In this document: one piece after another, positions 56,856-64,000 of the stretch
Layout: each line of letters starts with the position of its first letter
Numbering within the stretch: position 1 is the first letter of the stretch
Assembly (NCBI GenBank): GCA_903901915.1
Contig: CAIUSV010000087.1
Location: 1-64,000 of the forward strand
DNA length: 64,000 nucleotides
Source: an uncultured Rhodospirillaceae bacterium
GTDB lineage: Bacteria; Pseudomonadota; Alphaproteobacteria; Rhodospirillales; Magnetospirillaceae
Reading direction: 5' to 3'
Notes under the pieces: generated by a model
Database searches by the model: none
What the model saw: only the letters and a program-made list of their open reading frames with translations
Told to the model about the DNA's origin: nothing
Position numbers and translations under genes: made by a program

Positions 56856-58162
56856 TCGGAATCGGGCGTTGCGTCCGCCTGTGGCAAATCCATCACAACG
56901 GCCAGCCCATGGGGATCGATGTTGCTGGCGTGGACGGTGCCGTGGTGAAGCTCGATGGCGCGCCGGCAGATGGCCAGACCGATCCCGGTTCCCCCGGTTT
57001 GCCGGGTACGGGCGTCGTCCACCCGATAGAACGGGTCGAATAGATTGGCCAGGGCCGGGGCCGGTACGCCGGGGCCGTGGTCCTGTATGGAAATCTGAAC
57101 TCGATTATCGGCGGTGATATCGCAGCCGATTTCGATGTTATCCCCGGGGGAGGTATAGAACACCGCGTTGCGCAGGACGTTTTCGACGGCGCGGCCCAGC
57201 AACGCCCGGTCGCCGAGGACGGTGATGTCGCGGTCGGGTTTGGCAAAGGCCAGATCCGAGGCGCGGTCGGGAGATTCAAAGGCGATGTCGGCAAGAACAT
57301 CGGCGACCACCCCGCCCAGGTCCACCCGCTGGTCCAGCGTCCTGGCGGTGGCGGCATCCAGGCTGGCCAGGGTCAGCAGTTCGCGCACCAGCCGGGAAAT
57401 GTTGTCGATCTCGTGCTGCATCCGCTCGAACTGCTTCGGGGCATGGGCCTCGGCGTCGCGCCGCGCCAGCCCCAGGGCCATGTTCAGGCGGGCCAGGGGG
57501 GATTTGATTTCGTGGGAGACGTCGCTGATCAGGCGGCGCTGTGCCCCGATCAGGGTGGAGATCCGCTCCGCCATCTGGTCGAATTCGCGGACCAGATCGG
57601 CCGCCTCGTCATGCCGGCCGGAGAATTTGGCGCCGACCCGTGCCGTGAGGTCGCCCCTGGCGAGCCGGATGGCGGCCCGGCGCAGGTCCGAGATCGGACG
57701 CGACAGGTAGCGGGCGATGGCATAGCTCAGTCCAGCGCAACTGACCAGTTCCAGCAAGATGGTAATCTGGAGCCGCGACCGATGGTTCTCCGGAGTGTCA
57801 AGCTGCTCCGGGTTGTCGGCATGCACGGTCAGGCAATACGTTTCCGTCTGCCCACGGGCGGTGATGCTGGTGGAATTCCGGGTACCCGGGGCGCACTCGG
57901 CCCCCGGATTGCGGGCCGAGAGCTTGAGTTGCAGCAAGGTGTTCTCGCCGCTACGCGCCAGGAATTTATCCAGGGCCTCGGGGCCGAAATTCTCGAACAG
58001 CGCCACCGCCGTGTCGGCGTAGAGCGTGAAGGCGTTATCCCCCGCTTCTTCGGATTCCGGCAGATAGAACGTCACCAGGGCGAGAATGGTCCCGACGGTG
58101 ACCAGCTGTACCGACACCGACCACAGCAGGATCTTGCCGAATAGTGTGCGGATCGCGGCCAT
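56819..58162 (-). CDS. Sensor histidine kinase, CpxA/EnvZ-like
   Basis: This 447-residue kinase has TM1 (about 9-29), a periplasmic domain of about 110 residues with two cysteines (GAECAPG and TETYCLTV) that could form a disulfide, TM2 (about 133-150), HAMP (RYLSRPISDLRRAAIRLARGDLTARVG), HisKA (LISDVSHEIKSPLARLNMALGLAR) and HATPase (VENVLRNAVFYTSP, DHGPGVP, GGTGIGLAICRRAI). The SHEIKSPLARL form is of the CpxA type. ATG 58162 overlaps the regulator stop by one base (TAATG). Its end holds the promoter of the next gene. Confidence 0.93.
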   Translation of the reverse strand: MAAIRTLFGKILLWSVSVQLVTVGTILALVTFYLPESEEAGDNAFTLYADTAVALFENFGPEALDKFLARSGENTLLQLKLSARNPGAECAPGTRNSTSITARGQTETYCLTVHADNPEQLDTPENHRSRLQITILLELVSCAGLSYAIARYLSRPISDLRRAAIRLARGDLTARVGAKFSGRHDEAADLVREFDQMAERISTLIGAQRRLISDVSHEIKSPLARLNMALGLARRDAEAHAPKQFERMQHEIDNISRLVRELLTLASLDAATARTLDQRVDLGGVVADVLADIAFESPDRASDLAFAKPDRDITVLGDRALLGRAVENVLRNAVFYTSPGDNIEIGCDITADNRVQISIQDHGPGVPAPALANLFDPFYRVDDARTRQTGGTGIGLAICRRAIELHHGTVHASNIDPHGLAVVMDLPQADATPDSEHISTQLHDRRV

Positions 58163-58884
58163 TACCGTTCCTTGCCGGTGGGCAGCGCGTAGATGTAGCC
58201 CGCATTGCGGACGGTCTTGATGCGGCGTTCGATCCCTTCGTCGGCATCCAGTTTCCGGCGCAGCTTGCTGACCAGGGTATCGACGTTGCGGTCGATCCGG
58301 TTGGTGCCGTTCTGGCGGCCGAAGGCGGCCTGGGACAGATCGTCGCGGCGGACGACTTCCCCCGCCCGGCGCAGAAGGAATTCCAGCAGGTTGAACTCGG
58401 CCGAGGTCAGGTCGAGGACTTGGCCCCGACACCATGCCTCGCGGGAGGCGCCATCCAGTTCGACATCGCCGACGATCAGATTGGAGAGCTGTTCGGATGT
58501 CGCCGCCGACCGTGGTTCGGCGTTGGTCCGGCGCAGTACGGCGCGTATCCGCGCCATCAGTTCGCGGGGATTGAACGGCTTGGACACGTAGTCGTCGGCA
58601 CCGATCTCCAGTCCCACCACCCGATCGACGTCGTCATCCCTGGCCGTCAGCATGATCACCGGGACATCCGAGCGTTTGCGGAATTCCTTAAGCACCTCGA
58701 ACCCCGAGCGTCCGGGCAGCATGACGTCGAGAAGAATCAGGTCGGCAGTGGCGGGATCGGCGGCCATGAACGCGGTGTTGTCATGGGCGGCATCCACCTT
58801 GAACCCTTCGGGTTCCATGTACTCGCGCATCATCTCGACCAGTTCGACGTCGTCATCGACCAGCAGAAGGCGGGGCAGGTTCAT
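58162..58884 (-). CDS. OmpR-family response regulator, CpxR-like
   Basis: This 240-residue regulator has a receiver (RLLLVDDDVELVEMMREYMEPEGF; phosphoacceptor in LILLDVMLPGRSG; TARDDD; KPFNPREL) and a winged-helix DNA-binding domain (LTSAEFNLLEFLLRRAGEVVRRDDL, RNVDTLVSKLRRKL, IKTVRNAGYIYA). It forms one unit with the kinase downstream. The likely targets in view are the tandem repeats at 56411 and 56835. Divergent from apbE. Confidence 0.95.
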   Translation of the reverse strand: MNLPRLLLVDDDVELVEMMREYMEPEGFKVDAAHDNTAFMAADPATADLILLDVMLPGRSGFEVLKEFRKRSDVPVIMLTARDDDVDRVVGLEIGADDYVSKPFNPRELMARIRAVLRRTNAEPRSAATSEQLSNLIVGDVELDGASREAWCRGQVLDLTSAEFNLLEFLLRRAGEVVRRDDLSQAAFGRQNGTNRIDRNVDTLVSKLRRKLDADEGIERRIKTVRNAGYIYALPTGKER

Positions 58885-59116
58885 GGCCGGTATCTGAATG
58901 AATGATCGACCCGCGACGAGGTCTCGGCGGAATCGGAGCGGGGGAGGGCAAGACGAAGAAGCATGGCGGACCCAGGGGCCTTCGATGACGGGGGGAGGGC
59001 GGTATCGGAACCGGCGGCGCCAAGGCTACATGAGGCGCAACGCCCGATACAAGCCCATTGACCGAGAGCCGTCCGGGAGATCAACTGGCCGAGTTTTTCC
59101 CAAATCGGAGAGGCCG

Positions 59117-60043
59117 TTGTCATCCGGACTGCGCGATTATGGCTTCACCGCGATGGGATCGCCGGGGCTGATCCGGTTGTATTCGCCGGAGCGGCGCCAG
59201 GCCGATGCCGCCGCAGCGGCGGCGATGAACGAGATCGCCAGGATCGAAAACCGATATTCGCGCTTCCTGCCCGACAGCGTGCTGTCCGGGCTCAATCGCG
59301 TCGGCCGTGCCGGCGGCGCGATCGAGGTGGATGCGGAGACGGCGGGGATTGTGGATTACGCTTTTTCCTGCCACCGCAAAAGCGGGGGGCTTTTCGACAT
59401 TACCGCTGGTTGCCTGAGGCAGGCATGGGACTTTTCGGTCCCCCGTCTTCCCGACCGGCGTACGGTGGAAGAGCTTCTACGGCGCGTCGGGCTCGACAAG
59501 CTGGACTGGCGTTCGCCACGCCTGACCTTCACCCAACCGGGTATGGAGCTTGATTTCGGCGGCATCTGCAAGGAGTACGCCGTTGACCGCGCGGCGGAAA
59601 CCTGTCTGTCGCACGGCCTTGATCACGGTTTGATTGACCTTGGCGGCGACATCCGCGTGCTTGGCCCCCAGGCCGATGGCGCTCCCTGGCCGATCGGCGT
59701 GCGCCACCCCCGGATGCCGGGTTCACTGGCCGCCAGCCTGATGTTGGGCGGTGGCGGCATGGCCACCAGCGGCGACTATGAACGTTTCATCGAGGTGGAT
59801 GGGACACGGTATTGCCACATCCTCGATCCCCGCTCCGGCTGGCCGATCAGCGGGCTGTCGTCGGTGACCGTGCTGGCCGGGAGCTGTCTGCTGGCCGGCA
59901 GCGTCGCCACCATCGCCATGCTGAAAGGACGGGACGGTGCGGATTGGCTGCGCGGCCTGAACGTGACGCATCTTTGGATCGATGCCGAGGGGCGGCAGGG
60001 TGGCAACGTCCCGCCGCCCGAAGGAGCTACACCAGGATATTGA
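59117..60043 (+). CDS. apbE: FAD:protein FMN transferase (ApbE family)
   Basis: This enzyme attaches FMN covalently to a threonine of target flavoproteins such as NqrB/RnfG-type subunits in the periplasm. Motifs present are GFTAMGSPGLIRLYS, SRFLPDSVLSGLNR, LFDITAGCLRQAWDF, LDFGGICKEYAVDRAA, HGLIDLGGDIRVLG, MATSGDYERF and HILDPRSGWPISGLSSVTV. The start is probably TTG 59117, after GGAGAGGCCG, giving 308 residues; the in-frame region back to 58898 looks non-coding. No lipoprotein signal is seen with this start, unusual for ApbE, and the target flavoprotein is not in the window. Confidence 0.88.
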   Translation: MSSGLRDYGFTAMGSPGLIRLYSPERRQADAAAAAAMNEIARIENRYSRFLPDSVLSGLNRVGRAGGAIEVDAETAGIVDYAFSCHRKSGGLFDITAGCLRQAWDFSVPRLPDRRTVEELLRRVGLDKLDWRSPRLTFTQPGMELDFGGICKEYAVDRAAETCLSHGLDHGLIDLGGDIRVLGPQADGAPWPIGVRHPRMPGSLAASLMLGGGGMATSGDYERFIEVDGTRYCHILDPRSGWPISGLSSVTVLAGSCLLAGSVATIAMLKGRDGADWLRGLNVTHLWIDAEGRQGGNVPPPEGATPGY

Positions 60044-60443
60044 CGCCGGCCGAGGTGTCGGTGCCAAGCGAATCGAGGCTTTGGCTGGCGGACGACAGCG
60101 CATCGGTCGCCGTCGCGCCGCCGTGGTGGTGATGCCCGCCCGTATGGGCCGAGGCGATGACACTCTTCATGGTGCTGATGAAGTCGGCCTTGGACACGGA
60201 ACCGGTGCCGTTGGGGTCGAGCTTGGCCCAGATCGCGTCAGCGCCCTGGGCCTTGATCGCCGCGGGCGGATTCAAGGTGGCGAATGCCTGATCGAACTGG
60301 GACTGGTCGATGCTGCCCGATCCGGCGCTGTCGATCTTGTTGAACAGCGAACTCATTTTCTGTTGCGGCGGCATCCGGGCGCTGGCGCCGGAAACCGCCA
60401 TCTGTCTCGCCGAACCCGATAAGCCTGAAATACTCATGCTCAT
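60027..60443 (-). CDS. EF-hand calcium-binding protein
   Basis: This 138-residue protein has two EF-hand loops: DSAGSGSIDQSQF (about residue 38) and DPNGTGSVSKADF (about 77). A His-rich stretch (TGGHHHHGGATA) and a Ser/Asp-rich tail follow. No signal peptide is evident. Similar EF-hand proteins with short N-terminal S/G-rich segments occur in magnetospirilla. Function unknown, perhaps Ca2+ or metal buffering. GGGAGG lies 8 nt before ATG 60443. It overlaps the convergent apbE by 17 bp. Confidence 0.82.
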   Translation of the reverse strand: MSMSISGLSGSARQMAVSGASARMPPQQKMSSLFNKIDSAGSGSIDQSQFDQAFATLNPPAAIKAQGADAIWAKLDPNGTGSVSKADFISTMKSVIASAHTGGHHHHGGATATDALSSASQSLDSLGTDTSAGVNILV

Positions 60444-60758
60444 GCTCCATTCCTCCCGGCAAGGCGCCCCAACCGGCAGCGGTCATCAGCCATGCCATGC
60501 CTTCGGCGTCCGTACGCAACAATAATGCCAGGATCGAATGGCGAAATTGCGCGTTCCGATGAAGACGGGATGAAAGATTCTGCCCGGCAAAATTTGCCGG
60601 TGGGCAAGGTGTGTTATATCGCGCCGCCTTGTGAATTGGGTCTCCTCGGGCAAGTGGAGCCGTGGGATCGGCGCCCAATAACACAAGGTGCGCGCATGGA
60701 TGTGGTGTGACCCGAAGCTGCCCCTTTGGGGGGGGCGCCCTCCCCATCCACCAGTCTC
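60444..60758. other. Intergenic region between the EF-hand gene and the PAS-GAF kinase
   Basis: The 315-bp gap holds the EF-hand promoter and the 3' region of the kinase gene. A G-run hairpin (GCCCC-TTT-GGGGGGGGC near 60719-60737) may end the kinase transcript, though without a T-run. Several short ORFs cross it in both strands but none shows protein-like features. Confidence 0.4.
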
Positions 60759-62891
60759 TCAGACCCCTCTGGGCAGTTCCATATGGAAGGCGGTGCCGTC
60801 CCCTGGGGTTGATTCCACCCAGATCCGCCCGCAATGCTGGTCGATGATCTTTTTGCAGATGGCGAGGCCGATTCCGGTTCCCTCGTACTTGTCCGGGGTG
60901 TGGAGCCGCTTAAACACGCCGAAGATGGTGTCGAAATATTCAGGCTGGATGCCGATACCATTATCCCTGATCGTCACCACATGGCTCATGGCGCCGGTAT
61001 CCGCCGAGATCGTCACCACGGGAGGGCGGTCCGGCAGGCGGTATTTGATGGCGTTGCCGATGAGGTTCTGGAAAAGCCGCACCAGATCGGAAGCTGCGCC
61101 CTTGATCATGGGAAGCGTTCCGGCGATATCCACCGTTCCGTTGGCATCAAGGATGCCGGTGTGCAGATTGGCGCAGGCCTCACGCACGACTTCGGTCAAG
61201 GCGACCAGTTCAATGGGCTTGGCGTCGCGGCCGATCCGCGAGAACTCCAGCAGATCGACGACCAGTTGATCCATGCGCACCGCCCCATCATGGGCAAAGG
61301 CGATGAATTCGCGGGCGTCGGCGTCCAGTTTGTCACCGTAGCGGCGACTGAGGAGCGAAACATAGCTGGAAACCTGACGCAGTGGCGATCGCAGGTCGTG
61401 GGAGGCGATGTAGGCGAATTGCTCCAATTCGGCATTCGACCGGGCCAGGTCGCGGCGAATGGCATCTTCCTCCAGCACCGCACCGATCCACCGCGCCAGC
61501 AACCGCATGAACTCCTTGTCGCCATCGTCGAATTCCCGCTGGCTGGGCCTCGCCGAGCTGAAGTTCACGGTGCCATAAACCTTGCCTTGGACGCGGATGG
61601 GAGCACCGACATAGCTTTCGAGCCCGTGGGTGCGGTAGCAGGGATGATCGGCATGGGGCGACCGCGCCCAATGGGCGATGGCGACCACATCGTCCTGCTC
61701 CATCACCAGGGCGCAATACGTGCTGGCGAGGTCGAACACCATTCCGTCGGCCAAGGCGGTATCTTCGGCGGCTGAATGATGCTCGACGGTGAACCGGCTG
61801 CCTTCGACCCGGCTGATCATCCCCATGGTCAGGTCCAGGTGCCGCCGCCCGAGGTCGAGGGCATGGGCCAGCTTTTGCGAAGCCGGACCCGGCGGCAGGG
61901 CCGCGATCTCGCTCAGTACCCGAAGGTTCTCGTACTGGCGGCGCAGGAGCGCCGTCTGCTCGGTCAAGGCCAGTTCGATGCGCTTGCGCTCGGTGATGTC
62001 CTCGTGAACCAGCACCACTTCCGGAATGGAATCGTCCTGTCCGCGAATGGGGTAGGCATAGCCGTGTACCCAGCGGTCCTTGGTTCGCTCGCCTTCGGCG
62101 GCGACGTGTATGGCGGAAATTTCCAGGCTGCGTCCCGCCAATCCTTCGGTGAGAAGGTTCTCCGCACCGATCCGGCTGAGAACAGGATGCTTGCCGCCGG
62201 TGGGGATGGTGGAAACCTGCCCCCACAACTTCACCCAGGACCGGTTGGACAAGCGCGGAGCCGACCCGGCATCGACAATCTGGATCGCCAGGGGGCTTTG
62301 TTCAAAGATGGCCCGAAAGCGGGTTTCAGACTCCCGCAGTGCCAGTTCGGCCAGCTTGCGGCCGGTGATGTCCATGGCGGTGGAAAGACAGCGCCAGCCT
62401 TCACCCCACCCCTCGCCCAGCCGGACGCTTTCCAGGATCACCGGAAACGGCGGGCGCTGATCCGGCAGCAGCCATAGCTCGGTGGAGGCCCGCCCGACGC
62501 TTCGCACCGTGGCGAAGTGGCCGTCCAGCTCTTGGCGGCATTTCTTGTCGACGAACAGAAGGAACGGCTTGCCGGCGATACGTCCCTTGGTGCGGCTAAG
62601 CATCCCCATGCCGGTTATATTGGCGTCAACTACTGTAAAACTATCATTAATGATGAAATATCCGACGGGAGAGTATTCAAATAGATCACGATAGCGTGCG
62701 CTGACCTTCTCGATGTGGCCGTGGGCCTCGTGAAGCTCCTCGTTTTGCGCTCGTAACTCCTCCTGGTGGACTTGAAGATTATGAAGGGCTTCCGTCATTA
62801 ACCGATGGCTGTCGGCCATGCTTTTGTCAATGTGGTTGCCGCTCTTTTGTGATACAATATTTTTATCATCATGCCGTGCTTTGGCTGTCAT
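60759..62891 (-). CDS. PAS-PAS-GAF sensor histidine kinase
   Basis: This soluble kinase of about 710 residues has a coiled-coil start (LHNLQVHQEELRAQNEELHEAHGHIEKVSARYRDLFEYSP), PAS1 (about 65-190), PAS2 (about 195-320, ending DITERK), GAF (about 340-500, CALVMEQDDVVAIAHWARS, HGLESYVGAPIRVQGKVYGTVNF), HisKA (QFAYIASHDLRSPLRQVSSYVSLL) and HATPase (DNGIGIQPEYFDTIF, GTGIGLAICKKII). The start at 62891 (MTAKARH) is my choice; upstream is AT-rich and lacks a ribosome site. It is divergent from the CheB-CheR gene, a pairing often seen for such kinases. Confidence 0.9.
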   Translation of the reverse strand: MTAKARHDDKNIVSQKSGNHIDKSMADSHRLMTEALHNLQVHQEELRAQNEELHEAHGHIEKVSARYRDLFEYSPVGYFIINDSFTVVDANITGMGMLSRTKGRIAGKPFLLFVDKKCRQELDGHFATVRSVGRASTELWLLPDQRPPFPVILESVRLGEGWGEGWRCLSTAMDITGRKLAELALRESETRFRAIFEQSPLAIQIVDAGSAPRLSNRSWVKLWGQVSTIPTGGKHPVLSRIGAENLLTEGLAGRSLEISAIHVAAEGERTKDRWVHGYAYPIRGQDDSIPEVVLVHEDITERKRIELALTEQTALLRRQYENLRVLSEIAALPPGPASQKLAHALDLGRRHLDLTMGMISRVEGSRFTVEHHSAAEDTALADGMVFDLASTYCALVMEQDDVVAIAHWARSPHADHPCYRTHGLESYVGAPIRVQGKVYGTVNFSSARPSQREFDDGDKEFMRLLARWIGAVLEEDAIRRDLARSNAELEQFAYIASHDLRSPLRQVSSYVSLLSRRYGDKLDADAREFIAFAHDGAVRMDQLVVDLLEFSRIGRDAKPIELVALTEVVREACANLHTGILDANGTVDIAGTLPMIKGAASDLVRLFQNLIGNAIKYRLPDRPPVVTISADTGAMSHVVTIRDNGIGIQPEYFDTIFGVFKRLHTPDKYEGTGIGLAICKKIIDQHCGRIWVESTPGDGTAFHMELPRGV

Positions 62892-63143
62892 CTGAGTCGC
62901 TGTTTTCCATGATTTATGGTCGTTATATGGTGTTGTCCCGGACGCTATAATTTTTATATGCGTAAAGTCAATAATTATCAATAAATGTCCTGGACATATT
63001 TGCATATCGCGGGTTACCTAATTCATTGCCATATATCAGCGTGGCGATGACCCGGCTCGGGCGGGCCGTGGCGGATGGCAAGCGGCCTTCCGGAATGTCT
63101 CCGGGATTGTGTTTTCTAACGATTGGATTTTCGGGGGAAGTGG

Positions 63144-64000
63144 ATGGCGCGCAATACGGGTGTACGGAACGCGGCGATCCGTGGGGGGGCGGCCGGGGCC
63201 GAGCCGGACGCGGCGAACGAAGTCCCCAAGAAAGCCCGGGCGCGGCGCAGCAACTTCTATGTGGTGGGGGTCGGTGCTTCGGCAGGGGGCCTGGAGGCGC
63301 TTCGTCCGTTCGTGGCCAATCTGCCGATGGCGGTCAACATGGCCTACGTCATCGTCCAGCATCTGTCGCCGGCCTATCGCAGCATGATGGTCCAACTGCT
63401 GGCGCGCGAGACCAAGCTTCCGGTGGAGGAAATCAAGGACGGCACCGTCCTGGTCGCCAATACCATCTACATCACGCCGCCCAACAAGGATGTTCGGATC
63501 AAGAATTCGACGCTGTGGCTACGTGAGCCTTCGGCGCCGCTGGGGCCGAAGCCATCGGTGGATGTCTTTTTCGCGTCCCTGGCCGAGGATCGCGGCCAGC
63601 ACGCCATCGGCGTCATCCTGTCGGGAACCGGCAGCGACGGCGCCCACGGCATGAGAGCCATCAAGGCCAGCGGCGGCCTGACCGTGGCTCAGGACCCCGA
63701 TACCGCCAAGTACGATGGCATGCCCAAGGCGGCCATTGATTCCGGGTGCGTCGACCAGACGCTGCCACCCGACGGCATCGGTCCGGAATTGGGTTCCATC
63801 TCGCGTTTTCCCAGGCCGGTGGTCAGTCAGAAGTCGGAAGAGAGCAAGACCCAGGATACCGTCAACGAAATCTTCCTGTTGGTGCGCAAGCGCACCGAGG
63901 TGGATTTTTCTCAATACAAGCTGAACACCGTGCGCCGCCGATTGGAACGGCGCATGGCCGCCAATCGGATCGAGACCTTGGCGGCCTATCTGGAGTTCGT
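63144..64000 (+). CDS. CheB-CheR fusion protein (5' part, truncated by the window)
   Basis: The frame from ATG 63144 (GGGGGAAG upstream) stays open to the window end. After a basic 35-residue N-terminus comes a CheB methylesterase domain: VGVGASAGGLEALRPF (catalytic Ser), VIVQHLSPAYRSMM (His), PSVDVFFASLAEDRGQHAIGVILSGTGSDGAHGM (Asp). It is followed by the start of a CheR methyltransferase domain (FSQYKLNTVRRRLERRM). Such fusions often continue with PAS and kinase modules and work outside standard chemotaxis operons. The rest lies beyond 64000. Confidence 0.92.
   Translation, partial: MARNTGVRNAAIRGGAAGAEPDAANEVPKKARARRSNFYVVGVGASAGGLEALRPFVANLPMAVNMAYVIVQHLSPAYRSMMVQLLARETKLPVEEIKDGTVLVANTIYITPPNKDVRIKNSTLWLREPSAPLGPKPSVDVFFASLAEDRGQHAIGVILSGTGSDGAHGMRAIKASGGLTVAQDPDTAKYDGMPKAAIDSGCVDQTLPPDGIGPELGSISRFPRPVVSQKSEESKTQDTVNEIFLLVRKRTEVDFSQYKLNTVRRRLERRMAANRIETLAAYLEF

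Overview
The window looks like a chromosomal piece of a GC-rich, respiratory, sensor-rich alphaproteobacterium, most likely a Magnetospirillum-type member of the Rhodospirillales. Supporting signs are an alphaproteobacterial complex I accessory subunit (NDUFA12 family) beside mlaD-type, DUF2155 and aat genes, a B12-dependent ribonucleotide reductase, a speF-type leader before ornithine decarboxylase, an aroQ-accB-accC operon, a bacteriohemerythrin, diheme cytochromes c, c-di-GMP enzymes and many PAS/GAF/HAMP histidine kinases. The species call is inference. No tRNA, rRNA, CRISPR array, transposase or phage gene was recognised.

Layout. 0.1-3.2 kb: end of a phenylacetate operon (paaI, thiolase, paaK) with a palindrome in its promoter. 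3.4-8 kb: a diguanylate cyclase, a RidA-type protein, a SemiSWEET transporter, pyrE, a crotonase and an unknown gene. 8-14 kb: a hybrid kinase, an NsrR-like regulator, a pseudo-receiver protein, a LuxR-type AHL-receptor solo and a periplasmic binding protein. 14.2-17.9 kb: nrdJ. 18.2-20.6 kb: NDUFA12, two MlaD-type proteins, DUF2155 and aat. 20.7-25 kb: a GT-C-type membrane protein, a PilZ protein, two convergent diheme cytochromes and an OmpA/Pal protein. 25-27.2 kb: an island of very small genes on one strand, facing a Crp/Fnr-type regulator. 28-32 kb: receivers and kinases. 32-37.3 kb: accC, accB, aroQ, a fused thiSG, and ornithine decarboxylase behind a structured leader that holds a short upstream ORF. 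37.4-39.5 kb: a hook-like protein behind a sigma-54 type promoter. 39.5-40.7 kb: a frameshifted aminotransferase. 40.7-49.4 kb: a four-gene signalling operon ending in an HD-GYP phosphodiesterase. 49.6-51.5 kb: hemerythrin, a candidate small RNA and a universal stress protein. 51.5-58.9 kb: an envelope/biosynthetic operon and a Cpx-like two-component system. 59-64 kb: ApbE, an EF-hand protein, a PAS-GAF kinase and the start of a CheB-CheR fusion.

The most interesting part is 51.5-58.9 kb. A tightly overlapping operon encodes a DUF6134-like periplasmic protein, a thermostable-hemolysin-family (acetyltransferase-like) protein, an AMP-dependent ligase, a heme-oxygenase-fold iron enzyme, and an SDR dehydrogenase fused in frame to an outer-membrane beta-barrel. 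The same tandem 10-bp direct repeat lies 54 bp before the start codon of this operon and 54 bp before a small exported protein. In both places it is followed at 12 bp by CTAG. This is what an OmpR-family activator site looks like, and an OmpR-family regulator and kinase are encoded just upstream.

Other points of interest are the uORF in the ornithine decarboxylase leader, a 61-bp hairpin element present twice and starting exactly at a stop codon each time, a 41-bp inverted repeat before an RMF-like gene, the microprotein island, and a 2-nt insertion in a hairpin loop that breaks the aminotransferase. Coordinates of domains inside proteins are estimates read by eye.
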